Positions 57,573 through 64,000 of a stretch of DNA of 64,000 nucleotides are shown here, piece after piece. The notes beneath the pieces are model-generated. The model had not been told where the DNA came from, searched no databases, and saw only the letters and a list, made by a program, of their open reading frames with translations. The stretch comes from Viridibacillus arvi (GTDB taxonomy: Bacteria; Bacillota; Bacilli; Bacillales_A; Planococcaceae): contig NZ_LILB01000001.1 of the NCBI RefSeq assembly GCF_001274945.1, forward strand, positions 453,977 to 517,976, given 5' to 3'. The position numbers and the translations under genes are program-made. Each line of letters starts with the position of its first letter. The stretch's first letter is position 1.

Positions 57573-59036
57573 TTACTTTTTCTGTGATTTTGAAATACCC
57601 GTCTTACTTTTTAATAATGCAGTCGGAAATCTTATAATACTATCCAACAAATCTGAAGCCTTTCTAGGAATAAAGGGTGCCAAATATGGCGTTCCCAAAG
57701 ATTTTAACCCTTCTAAATGTGTTATTAGCCAAGCAAATGCCAACATTTGTCCAAACAAACCAAACAAACCTGCAGATAAAATAAAAAAGTATCGAATAAA
57801 TCTACTTGTATTACTCATTAAAAAAATTGGAGGAAGAAATGAAAGTAATGCAGAAGTTGCAACCAATACTACAAGTATATTACTTATTAATCCGGCTTCT
57901 ACCGCTGCAGTTCCAATTACAATACCTCCTACGATACCGATTGTTTGACCTACTTTTGCAGGCATTCGTGATCCGGCTTCCCTTAAAACTTCTATGATCA
58001 ATTCAATAAACAATACTTCAAAAAGTGGTGGAAAAGGAACTTTACTTCTTGATTCTTGAAGATTCAGAAGAAGTTCATATGGCAGTATCTCCGGATGAAA
58101 AGTTAATGCAGAAATATACATTGGCGTTATCATGATGGTTAAGAAAAACCCAAAAAATCGCAGCATTCGAAGTAAAGACGCCGTTGTCCAACGATTGTAA
58201 TAATCTTCAACAGAGATAAACATTTCAAAAAATGATGTAGGACAAACGACTGCAGCTTGACTATTATCCATGAAAATAACAATTCTACCATCAATAAGAT
58301 ATCGACTAATACTATCCGGTCGTACACTCATGTAATACTGTGGAAATGGTGATAAAGGATTATCTTCAATTAATTGCTTTAACACGGAAATATCCGTAAA
58401 TGAAGGATAATCAATTTTATTGATTCGCTTTTTTAAAGTATCTAAACTCTCCTTATTTACAGTATCATCCATGTACATTATTGAAATTCTTATGTTCGCT
58501 TCTGTTCCAATGGTTTGATCTTCATTTTTCAACTTCGGATTTTGAATACGTCTTCTAACTAAAGATATATTTGTCTCTAATGATTCTGAAAACGCATCTT
58601 GTGGTCCAATAACCGTTGACTCTGTCATCGTACTCGTTATAGCACGTGTTGGCGCACTATATGTATCAATAGTTAATATTGTATTTGTTTGATGAAAATA
58701 CAGTAGCGTTTGTCCAGAGTCTAGCTTTGCTGTAACGTCTTTAAGATCAGATGGGTCGATTACTTCAGCTACTTGGTGAATTTGATTTATGTGATTAGCT
58801 AAAGGAATAAAAACCATCGATTGCAGAGTCATTTTCTCTACAAGTGATGAGGAATAAATGACAGTAACAATGCCTTCATCTGTAGGAATTTTTTTGAATA
58901 AAACATCATCTATATTGCGTGTATTTTTCTTTAAAGTCTCAATAGTTTGCTCAGCCTGATTTTTCGTGTTGTTAGGCTTTTTAATAAGCTGATCAACTTT
59001 CGTGGTACGTACCAATTTAAATTTCAAAAGTACCAC
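57573..59036 (-). CDS. GerA-type spore germination protein
   Basis: A subunit of a nutrient germinant receptor, 487 residues: an N-terminal hydrophilic domain (about 1-280) with the motif EANIRISIMYMDDTVN-like sequence, then a membrane domain with five or so helices (FFGFFLTIMITPMYISALTF, EVLREAGSRMPAKVGQTIGIVGG seen in part). The GTG at 59036 is close to AAGAAAGG. A sigma-G-like promoter lies at 59059-59088, fitting expression in the forespore. First gene of a three-gene operon. Confidence 0.93.
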   Translation of the reverse strand: MVLLKFKLVRTTKVDQLIKKPNNTKNQAEQTIETLKKNTRNIDDVLFKKIPTDEGIVTVIYSSSLVEKMTLQSMVFIPLANHINQIHQVAEVIDPSDLKDVTAKLDSGQTLLYFHQTNTILTIDTYSAPTRAITSTMTESTVIGPQDAFSESLETNISLVRRRIQNPKLKNEDQTIGTEANIRISIMYMDDTVNKESLDTLKKRINKIDYPSFTDISVLKQLIEDNPLSPFPQYYMSVRPDSISRYLIDGRIVIFMDNSQAAVVCPTSFFEMFISVEDYYNRWTTASLLRMLRFFGFFLTIMITPMYISALTFHPEILPYELLLNLQESRSKVPFPPLFEVLFIELIIEVLREAGSRMPAKVGQTIGIVGGIVIGTAAVEAGLISNILVVLVATSALLSFLPPIFLMSNTSRFIRYFFILSAGLFGLFGQMLAFAWLITHLEGLKSLGTPYLAPFIPRKASDLLDSIIRFPTALLKSKTGISKSQKK

Positions 59037-59058
59037 ACGCCTTTCTTAAATATTTACT

Positions 59059-59088
59059 TAGTTTGCCCATTTTTTTGAAAATGTATGC
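59059..59088 (-). promoter_or_regulatory. candidate sigma-G promoter of the germination operon
   Basis: Minus strand: GCATA (59088-59084), 18 bases, CAAACTA (59065-59059). This resembles the forespore consensus GCATA..N18..CATACTA with one mismatch and sits just upstream of the first gene. The leader would be very short (about 15 bases). Confidence 0.5.
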
Positions 59089-59197
59089 CATAAGTTTTTT
59101 AGGAAATGAAGATAGACGACGATACAACCTTAGAAGGAATAAGGACAAATTGATCGTTCTATTAATAAAGACATCTATAAACTAGAAGTTAATTGTT

Positions 59198-59422
59198 ATG
59201 CTCATTATCATCATGTATGGCGAAGAAATGTGGCGTCTTTTTTTCGTTTTGGAACATGAAGAAATGGATGATGATGCTTTCACCGAGCTGGAACAAGAAT
59301 TTTATACCGTAATTAACAAAGCAGATGATGAGTATTTCAACCTCAGTAATCAATTAGAAAAATTATTAGAGTCGTATTTCGTAAAGATACATACGGATCT
59401 GCTTGAAGTAGTTGAAAACTAG
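59198..59422 (+). CDS. hypothetical acidic protein, 74 residues
   Basis: Small acidic, helical frame divergent from the germination operon: EEMWRLFFVLEHEEMDDDAF and a Leu-rich helix (NLSNQLEKLLESYFVKIHTDLLEVVEN). No family is recognised. No clear ribosome binding site precedes the ATG at 59198 or the internal ATGs at 59213 and 59228, so it may not be expressed. The composition is protein-like. Confidence 0.4.
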   Translation: MLIIIMYGEEMWRLFFVLEHEEMDDDAFTELEQEFYTVINKADDEYFNLSNQLEKLLESYFVKIHTDLLEVVEN

Positions 59423-59457
59423 TAGATATGAATGATAAAACTTTCATCAGCAAATAC

Positions 59458-59486
59458 AAAAAACCAACTTCCCTCTGGAAGTTGGC
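59458..59486 (-). terminator. terminator after argH
   Basis: CCAACTTCC, a four-base loop, GGAAGTTGG followed by TTTTTTG on the minus strand. Confidence 0.85.
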
Positions 59487-59562
59487 TTTGCTGGAACATA
59501 TATGTATGCCCATAACTTATGGAATCGGTTCCCCTCTGTGAACATTCATCCAATCTATTTTT

Positions 59563-60936
59563 TTATAAACATTCTTTAGCTTTAGCAATTTGAATTTTCA
59601 CTTGCTCAAAACCAGTACCACCTAATGAGTGACGACGTTGCACAGCTGCTTCTGGTGCTAACACATCGTACACATCTACCTCGATTAATGAGCTTGCTTC
59701 TTGCAAGTCCTCGATTGATAAGTCTAACAAGTAGATACCACGTTGGATGCAAAGGAATACAAGTTTCCCTGTAACCTCATGCGCTTCACGGAAAGGCATA
59801 CCTTTTGTTGCTAAATAATCAGCAAGTTCTGTTGCGTTAGAAAAATCTTGATGAACTGCTTTATGCAAAGTTTCTTTTGCAACGGTCATTGTACGAACCA
59901 TACCTTCGAAGATTTTCAGTGAGCCGACAATTGTATGCAATGTATCGAACATACCTTCTTTATCTTCTTGCATGTCTTTGTTATAAGCTAATGGAATTCC
60001 TTTTAAGACAGTTAGTAAACCCATTAAATTACCGTAAACACGACCTGCTTTACCACGGATTAACTCCGCCATATCGGGATTTTTCTTTTGTGGCATAATA
60101 CTTGATCCTGTAGAGAACACATCATCTAACTCGATGAATTTGAACTCCTCACTTGACCACAGAATGATTTCTTCAGCAAAGCGTGATAAGTGCGCCATTA
60201 AAAGTGAACCATTACTTAAAAACTCAACGATGAAATCACGATCACTTACTGCATCCATACTGTTTTGATAAACAGCGGAGAAACCAAGTAGCTCAGCACT
60301 CATTTCACGATCAATCGGGAAAGTCGTACCAGCAAGAGCACCTGCTCCAAGTGGCGAAATATCAGTTCGTTTCAATGAATCTTGGAAACGTTGTTTATCA
60401 CGTTCCAGCATCCAGAAATAAGTCATCAAATGATGTGCAAATGAGATTGGCTGCGCACGCTGTAAATGCGTGTAACCAGGTGCAAGTGTATCAATGTTAT
60501 CTTCCGCTTGCGTAACAATCGCTTTTTGGAAAGCTTCTATTAAAGAAATAACCTCTTGCACACGCTTTTTAAGGAACAAGTGCATATCTGTTGCAACTTG
60601 GTCATTTCGGCTACGGCCAGTATGTAATTTACCGCCAACTGGACCAATTAAATCGATTAGCATTTTCTCGAGATTTAAGTGAATATCTTCATTAGCAATT
60701 GAGAACTCAAGAGAGCCCTCAGTTGCTTTTTGTTGTAGTTGATGGAGACCATCTTTTATCGTGTTGACTTCATCTTGTGATAAAATGCCACAAGCACCAA
60801 GCATCGTAACGTGAGCAATACTGCCTTCAAGATCTTCTGTTACAAGCTGTTGGTCAAACCCGATGGATGCCCCGAATTCATCTACCCATTGTTCTGCAGA
60901 ATTTTGGAATCGTCCGCCCCATAGTTTACCACTCAT
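59563..60936 (-). CDS. argH: argininosuccinate lyase
   Basis: Fumarase/aspartase superfamily enzyme of 457 residues that splits argininosuccinate into arginine and fumarate. It starts [10 protein letters not shown] at the ATG at 60936, after AAGAAGGTG; the longer frame is the argG end in another frame. Signature [12 protein letters not shown] is present, along with [11 protein letters not shown] and [13 protein letters not shown]. It overlaps argG by four bases (ATGA). Confidence 0.98.
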   Translation of the reverse strand: MSGKLWGGRFQNSAEQWVDEFGASIGFDQQLVTEDLEGSIAHVTMLGACGILSQDEVNTIKDGLHQLQQKATEGSLEFSIANEDIHLNLEKMLIDLIGPVGGKLHTGRSRNDQVATDMHLFLKKRVQEVISLIEAFQKAIVTQAEDNIDTLAPGYTHLQRAQPISFAHHLMTYFWMLERDKQRFQDSLKRTDISPLGAGALAGTTFPIDREMSAELLGFSAVYQNSMDAVSDRDFIVEFLSNGSLLMAHLSRFAEEIILWSSEEFKFIELDDVFSTGSSIMPQKKNPDMAELIRGKAGRVYGNLMGLLTVLKGIPLAYNKDMQEDKEGMFDTLHTIVGSLKIFEGMVRTMTVAKETLHKAVHQDFSNATELADYLATKGMPFREAHEVTGKLVFLCIQRGIYLLDLSIEDLQEASSLIEVDVYDVLAPEAAVQRRHSLGGTGFEQVKIQIAKAKECL

Positions 60937-62141
60937 GCTTGCACCTTCTTTTCTCCTTTGTTTACCATAGAGTTCACTTTTGTTGGAAGACCCCATAGTT
61001 CGATGAAACCTACAGCTGAAGCGTGATCGAATTCATCATCTTTTGTATATGTTGCTAGTTTTTCGTCATATAGAGAGTTAGGAGATTTACGTCCTTCAAC
61101 AATTGCATGCCCTTTGAAGAGTTTCACACGAACTGTACCATTGACAAATTTTTGAGTTTCTTTTAAGAATGCTTCTAATGCAGTTCTTAATGGAGAGAAC
61201 CATAAACCTTCATAGATAAGTTCAGTTAATTTTTTCTCAATAACTGGTTTATAATGAGCGATTTCTTTTACTAGTGTAATATCTTCTAATTCTTTATGAG
61301 CTAATAGTAAAGTGTGAGCACCAGGGATTTCGTATACTTCACGTGATTTAATACCAACTAAACGGTTTTCAACGTGGTCAATACGGCCAACACCATGTTT
61401 ACCAGCTACTTCGTTTAATTTTAAGATTAAGTCAGCTAATTTATAAGAAACACCGTCAATTGCTACTGGAACACCTTGTTCGAATTCGATTTCGATAATA
61501 TCAGCAGTATCTGGAGCATTTTCAAGTGATACTGTTAATTCGTACGCTTCTTCTGGTGGTGTAGCCCAAGGATCTTCTAAGATACCACATTCGTTAGCAC
61601 GGCCCCATAAGTTTTGGTCGATTGAGAATGGTGAATCTAAAGAAATAGGAAGTGGGATATTTTTTGATTTTGCGTATTCAATCTCCTCTTCACGGCTCCA
61701 AGCCCATTCACGAACTGGTGCAAGAACTTCTAAATCTGGGTTTAATGCTTTAATAGAAACTTCGAAACGTACTTGGTCATTTCCTTTACCAGTACAGCCA
61801 TGTGCTACAGCAACTGCGCCTGTTTGTTCAGCAACTTCTACTAATTTTTTTGAAATAAGTGGACGAGATAGAGCTGATACTAAAGGATATTTTTGTTCGT
61901 ACCAAGTGTGAGCTTGAAGAGAGATTAATGCGTACTCTTCAGCGAACTCGTCTTTAGCGTCGATCATGTAAGATTCAATCGCACCAACTTCTAATGCTTT
62001 CTTTTTAACGAAGTCTAAATCTTTACCTTCACCTACGTCTAAGCAACAAGCTACTACTTCGTAACCTTGATCGATTAACCATTGAATCGCAACTGATGTA
62101 TCTAAACCGCCTGAATATGCAAGAACTACTTTTTTAGCCAT
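60933..62141 (-). CDS. argG: argininosuccinate synthase
   Basis: ATP-dependent ligase of 402 residues joining citrulline and aspartate. The ATP loop AYSGGLDTS is at residues 8-16; [14 protein letters not shown] and [20 protein letters not shown] are further family landmarks. The start ATG at 62141 follows TTGGAGGA; the frame can be extended upstream across the promoter, but those residues are not part of the protein. First gene of argGH. Confidence 0.98.
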   Translation of the reverse strand: MAKKVVLAYSGGLDTSVAIQWLIDQGYEVVACCLDVGEGKDLDFVKKKALEVGAIESYMIDAKDEFAEEYALISLQAHTWYEQKYPLVSALSRPLISKKLVEVAEQTGAVAVAHGCTGKGNDQVRFEVSIKALNPDLEVLAPVREWAWSREEEIEYAKSKNIPLPISLDSPFSIDQNLWGRANECGILEDPWATPPEEAYELTVSLENAPDTADIIEIEFEQGVPVAIDGVSYKLADLILKLNEVAGKHGVGRIDHVENRLVGIKSREVYEIPGAHTLLLAHKELEDITLVKEIAHYKPVIEKKLTELIYEGLWFSPLRTALEAFLKETQKFVNGTVRVKLFKGHAIVEGRKSPNSLYDEKLATYTKDDEFDHASAVGFIELWGLPTKVNSMVNKGEKKVQA

Positions 62142-62181
62142 TTGACATTCCTCCAAGTTATGTATGTTTATACGTGTTTGA

Positions 62182-62227
62182 TTAATATTTATGCACTTAT
62201 CATAGCATGGAATAAAAATGAATACAA
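62182..62227 (-). promoter_or_regulatory. argGH promoter with candidate ArgR boxes
   Basis: Minus strand: TTGTAT (62227-62222), 17 bases, TATGAT (62204-62199). Just downstream, TGCATAAATATTAA (62195-62182) matches 13 of 14 positions of the ARG box pattern TGNATWWWWATWCA. A weaker second copy (TGGAATAAAAATGAATA on the plus strand, about 62208-62224) lies in the promoter spacer. ArgR repression by arginine would be expected. Confidence 0.5.
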
Positions 62228-62320
62228 GTGTATTTTCTTGCATTATTAAAAAATATTTAAAGTTTCTAATAAATTCATATAAACAGAGCATGAACACTCA
62301 AGAAACCTTTTGTATATAAG

Positions 62321-62366
62321 AAAAAGAGCCATCCTCAGTAGAATTCTCTACTAGAACAGCTCTCTT
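62321..62366 (-). terminator. terminator after the SDR gene
   Basis: AGAGAGCTGTTCTAGTAGA / TCTACTGAGGATGGCTCT imperfect stem followed by TTTTTC on the minus strand. Confidence 0.8.
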
Positions 62367-62477
62367 AATGAATAAATTCAACTATGCACACTATGCAGTT
62401 TTTTCTGCATAAACTATTATCTGAACACTAATGTCATTAATGATTATTCACACATCAATGTATATTCATAAGTGTTT

Positions 62478-63230
62478 TTACTTCTTATTAAAAAATCGTT
62501 TTCCTAATTTTTCAACTAGGGACGGTGCTACCGCGTATAGTTTACTTGAAATCGCCATATACGACGGTAAATTGACTTCTCTAACATTACGGCCAATTGT
62601 TTTGACCGTCGCTTCAGCTACTTGCTCTGGTGTTAATAACACATTTTTCATAGTGTCACGATATGTAGCAGTTTGATCCGCATGGTCTAAGAAAGGCGTA
62701 TCAATTGGACCAGGATGGATTGTTGTCACCTGAATATTAAATGGGGCAAGCTCCATACGAAGTGCATTTGTAAAGCCTATGATTGCGTGTTTTGTCGCAG
62801 CATAGACTGATGCTTTCGGTGTTGCTACCTTCCCTGCTTGAGAGCCAATGAAAACAAATTGACCTTTTTTACGTTCTATCATTTGGGGTGATAACGCCTT
62901 TGTTAGAATAATAGGTGCTTGAATATTCACATGAAGCATTTGTTCTATTTCAGCATCCGTTAAGTCTGTTGCATATGCAAACGTTCCAACTCCTGCAGAG
63001 AATATGGCAATATCAATTGGAGGCATTTTTTTTACTAGTTCATGAATACCCTCTATAGTAGAAAGATCAGCTTGAATCGTTTGAATATTTGGAGCAGTAA
63101 AAGATTGCAAAGCTTCTAATGAGCGCCCAGTTGCAATGATCGTATGCCCCTGAGTCGCAAGAATGTCAACTATACACTTACCGACTCCACTTGTCGCACC
63201 TGTTACGAGAATGATTTTAAGCTTGTTCAT
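62478..63230 (-). CDS. yqjQ: short-chain dehydrogenase/reductase, YqjQ-like
   Basis: NAD(P)-dependent SDR of about 250 residues: cofactor motif TGATSGVGKCIV, SAGVGTF, catalytic Ser in FIGSQAG and the YAATK pair (Tyr, Lys), then HPGPIDTPF. Start ATG at 63230 or 63251. It overlaps the end of the metallo-beta-lactamase-fold gene, as I remember for yqjP-yqjQ of B. subtilis. Substrate unknown. Confidence 0.85.
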   Translation of the reverse strand: MNKLKIILVTGATSGVGKCIVDILATQGHTIIATGRSLEALQSFTAPNIQTIQADLSTIEGIHELVKKMPPIDIAIFSAGVGTFAYATDLTDAEIEQMLHVNIQAPIILTKALSPQMIERKKGQFVFIGSQAGKVATPKASVYAATKHAIIGFTNALRMELAPFNIQVTTIHPGPIDTPFLDHADQTATYRDTMKNVLLTPEQVAEATVKTIGRNVREVNLPSYMAISSKLYAVAPSLVEKLGKRFFNKK

Positions 63231-64000
63231 AAAGATAAACGCCCTTATCATTCATCTTCTCTTTAACAAGTCCTTCATCGATTAAGTAGTCTAACTGACC
63301 AATTGTTTCTGATAATGTTAAACCTAATTCTTTCTCATAAGCATATGGGAACAGTTCAACATTCAGTTCAAATGTAGTTTTCGGACCACCTTCTATCATT
63401 CCGTATACTTTCATCGCACGCTTATGCTGTTTTTCAAGTCTTTCCTTTACTAGCTCATGTACATTGCGAATCTCTTCCCCATGACCGCTATAGAGGACAT
63501 CAATTGGTAATGTTAATAACTTTTTCAATGAAGCATTTTGCTGTAATAGCGATTTTGAGCGTTTAGCATTAGGATTAAGTGGTGGCTCAATTAATGGATT
63601 AGACGATACATGGCCAATGAGCAAATCTCCTCCAATCATCGCTTTCTTCTCTTTATGCCAAAAAGCTAAATGACTTTGCGCATGACCTAATGTTTCCATC
63701 GCTATAAGACCTGGATGTCCTGGTACTTCGTCTCCGTCATGTAAAATGGAGGTTAAAGGGCGAGTGCCTACAAAATCCGTTGATCTTGTCATTTTCTTTA
63801 CCCAATGAAAATATTCTTCTGGTACGCCTTCTTCCTTTAAACGGTCCATATAAAAATCGAAATGGGAAGCAAGAAATACTGGGTCTCTTCGTAGCCAAGC
63901 ATCATTATATACATGACCTAGTACTTTGGCGTTAGGAAATGCATCGACTAGCCCCATATGATCTGGATGATGATGCGTTAAAATGACTTGTTCTATATCT
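63217..64000 (-). CDS. yqjP: metallo-beta-lactamase-fold hydrolase, YqjP-like (partial)
   Basis: Minus-strand frame that runs off the right edge; at least 261 codons are visible and the N-terminus is missing. Near the edge it reads DIEQVILTHHHPDHMGLV, the zinc-binding HxHxDH motif, followed by LGHAQSHLAFW (third His), GGDLLIGH (bridging Asp) and LYSGHGEEI (last His). The extra C-terminal winged-helix-like tail (LGLTLSETIGQLDYLIDEGLV) is typical of this subfamily. The product is a zinc hydrolase of unknown substrate. Overlaps yqjQ by 14 bases (ATG at 63230). Confidence 0.88.
   Translation of the reverse strand, partial: DIEQVILTHHHPDHMGLVDAFPNAKVLGHVYNDAWLRRDPVFLASHFDFYMDRLKEEGVPEEYFHWVKKMTRSTDFVGTRPLTSILHDGDEVPGHPGLIAMETLGHAQSHLAFWHKEKKAMIGGDLLIGHVSSNPLIEPPLNPNAKRSKSLLQQNASLKKLLTLPIDVLYSGHGEEIRNVHELVKERLEKQHKRAMKVYGMIEGGPKTTFELNVELFPYAYEKELGLTLSETIGQLDYLIDEGLVKEKMNDKGVYLYEQA

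Noticed and set aside
62142-62297. N-terminal extension of argG by 52 residues
   Set aside because: It crosses the argG promoter, and the family begins at [12 protein letters not shown] with TTGGAGGA upstream.

Overview
The window is a low-GC, densely coded stretch of a Gram-positive, endospore-forming chromosome of the order Bacillales. Support comes from a gerA-type spore germination operon, class Ib ribonucleotide reductase genes, a T-box in the ilv-leu operon, a LutABC/LutR lactate module, Bacillus-type Shine-Dalgarno sequences (AGGAGG-like) and frequent TTG/GTG starts. The gene order around parE-parC, plsY, citB and ccdA matches, as I remember it, the yne region of Bacillus subtilis. Protein wording suggests the Planococcaceae/Lysinibacillus-Solibacillus side, but this is an impression, not a proof. 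I see no rRNA, tRNA, prophage, insertion sequence or CRISPR array.

Layout. 0-4.5 kb (minus strand): nrdH-nrdI-nrdE-nrdF-dut, headed by a cobalamin riboswitch and an intrinsic terminator, so B12 should shut off the B12-independent deoxynucleotide pathway. 4.7-9.7 kb: small accessory genes (membrane protein, aminoglycoside-phosphotransferase-like kinase, three uncharacterised proteins, an NTF2-like protein, an MFS transporter). 9.7-21.1 kb: topoisomerase IV (parE, parC), plsY, yneR, yneQ, yneP, a secreted M14 carboxypeptidase with SH3-like repeats, and aconitase. 21.3-25.1 kb: lutA-lutB-lutC with the regulator lutR upstream and a palindromic operator in front of lutA. 25.5-26.8 kb: a TetR repressor and a paired SMR efflux pump, with two identical perfect palindromes in the promoter region. 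26.9-28.1 kb: a DCC-family protein, a GNAT acetyltransferase and an orphan short frame.

28.2-39.2 kb: the complete branched-chain amino acid operon, in transcription order ilvE-ilvD-[T-box]-ilvB-ilvH-ilvC-leuA-leuB-leuC-leuD. It has a good sigma-A promoter and a CodY-like box upstream of ilvE. 39.4-42.2 kb: a sugar-lactone-oxidase-like flavoprotein overlapping a PLP-dependent D-amino-acid deaminase/aldolase-like gene, then a 35-residue membrane peptide. 42.3-47.5 kb: nicotinamidase, a GlsB-type membrane protein, a P-loop kinase, a lytic transglycosylase, a DHA2 MFS pump, mscL and a Sco-type copper chaperone. 47.6-48.3 kb: three tiny genes (DUF1659, DUF2922, YvrJ). 48.4-50.5 kb: yneK facing ccdC-ccdB-ccdA.

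50.7-51.5 kb holds the most unusual object: about 38 tandem copies of a GC-rich 21-nt unit (some 19 nt) in the intergenic space between ccdA and a heterodimeric ABC exporter. It looks like a minisatellite with higher-order duplications; it is open in every forward frame, but the frame is not conserved. 51.6-55.1 kb is the ABC exporter pair, 55.4-59.0 kb the germination operon with a sigma-G-like promoter, 59.6-62.1 kb argG-argH with a likely ArgR-controlled promoter, and 62.5-64 kb a YqjQ-like SDR and a YqjP-like metallo-beta-lactamase-fold protein that runs off the right edge.
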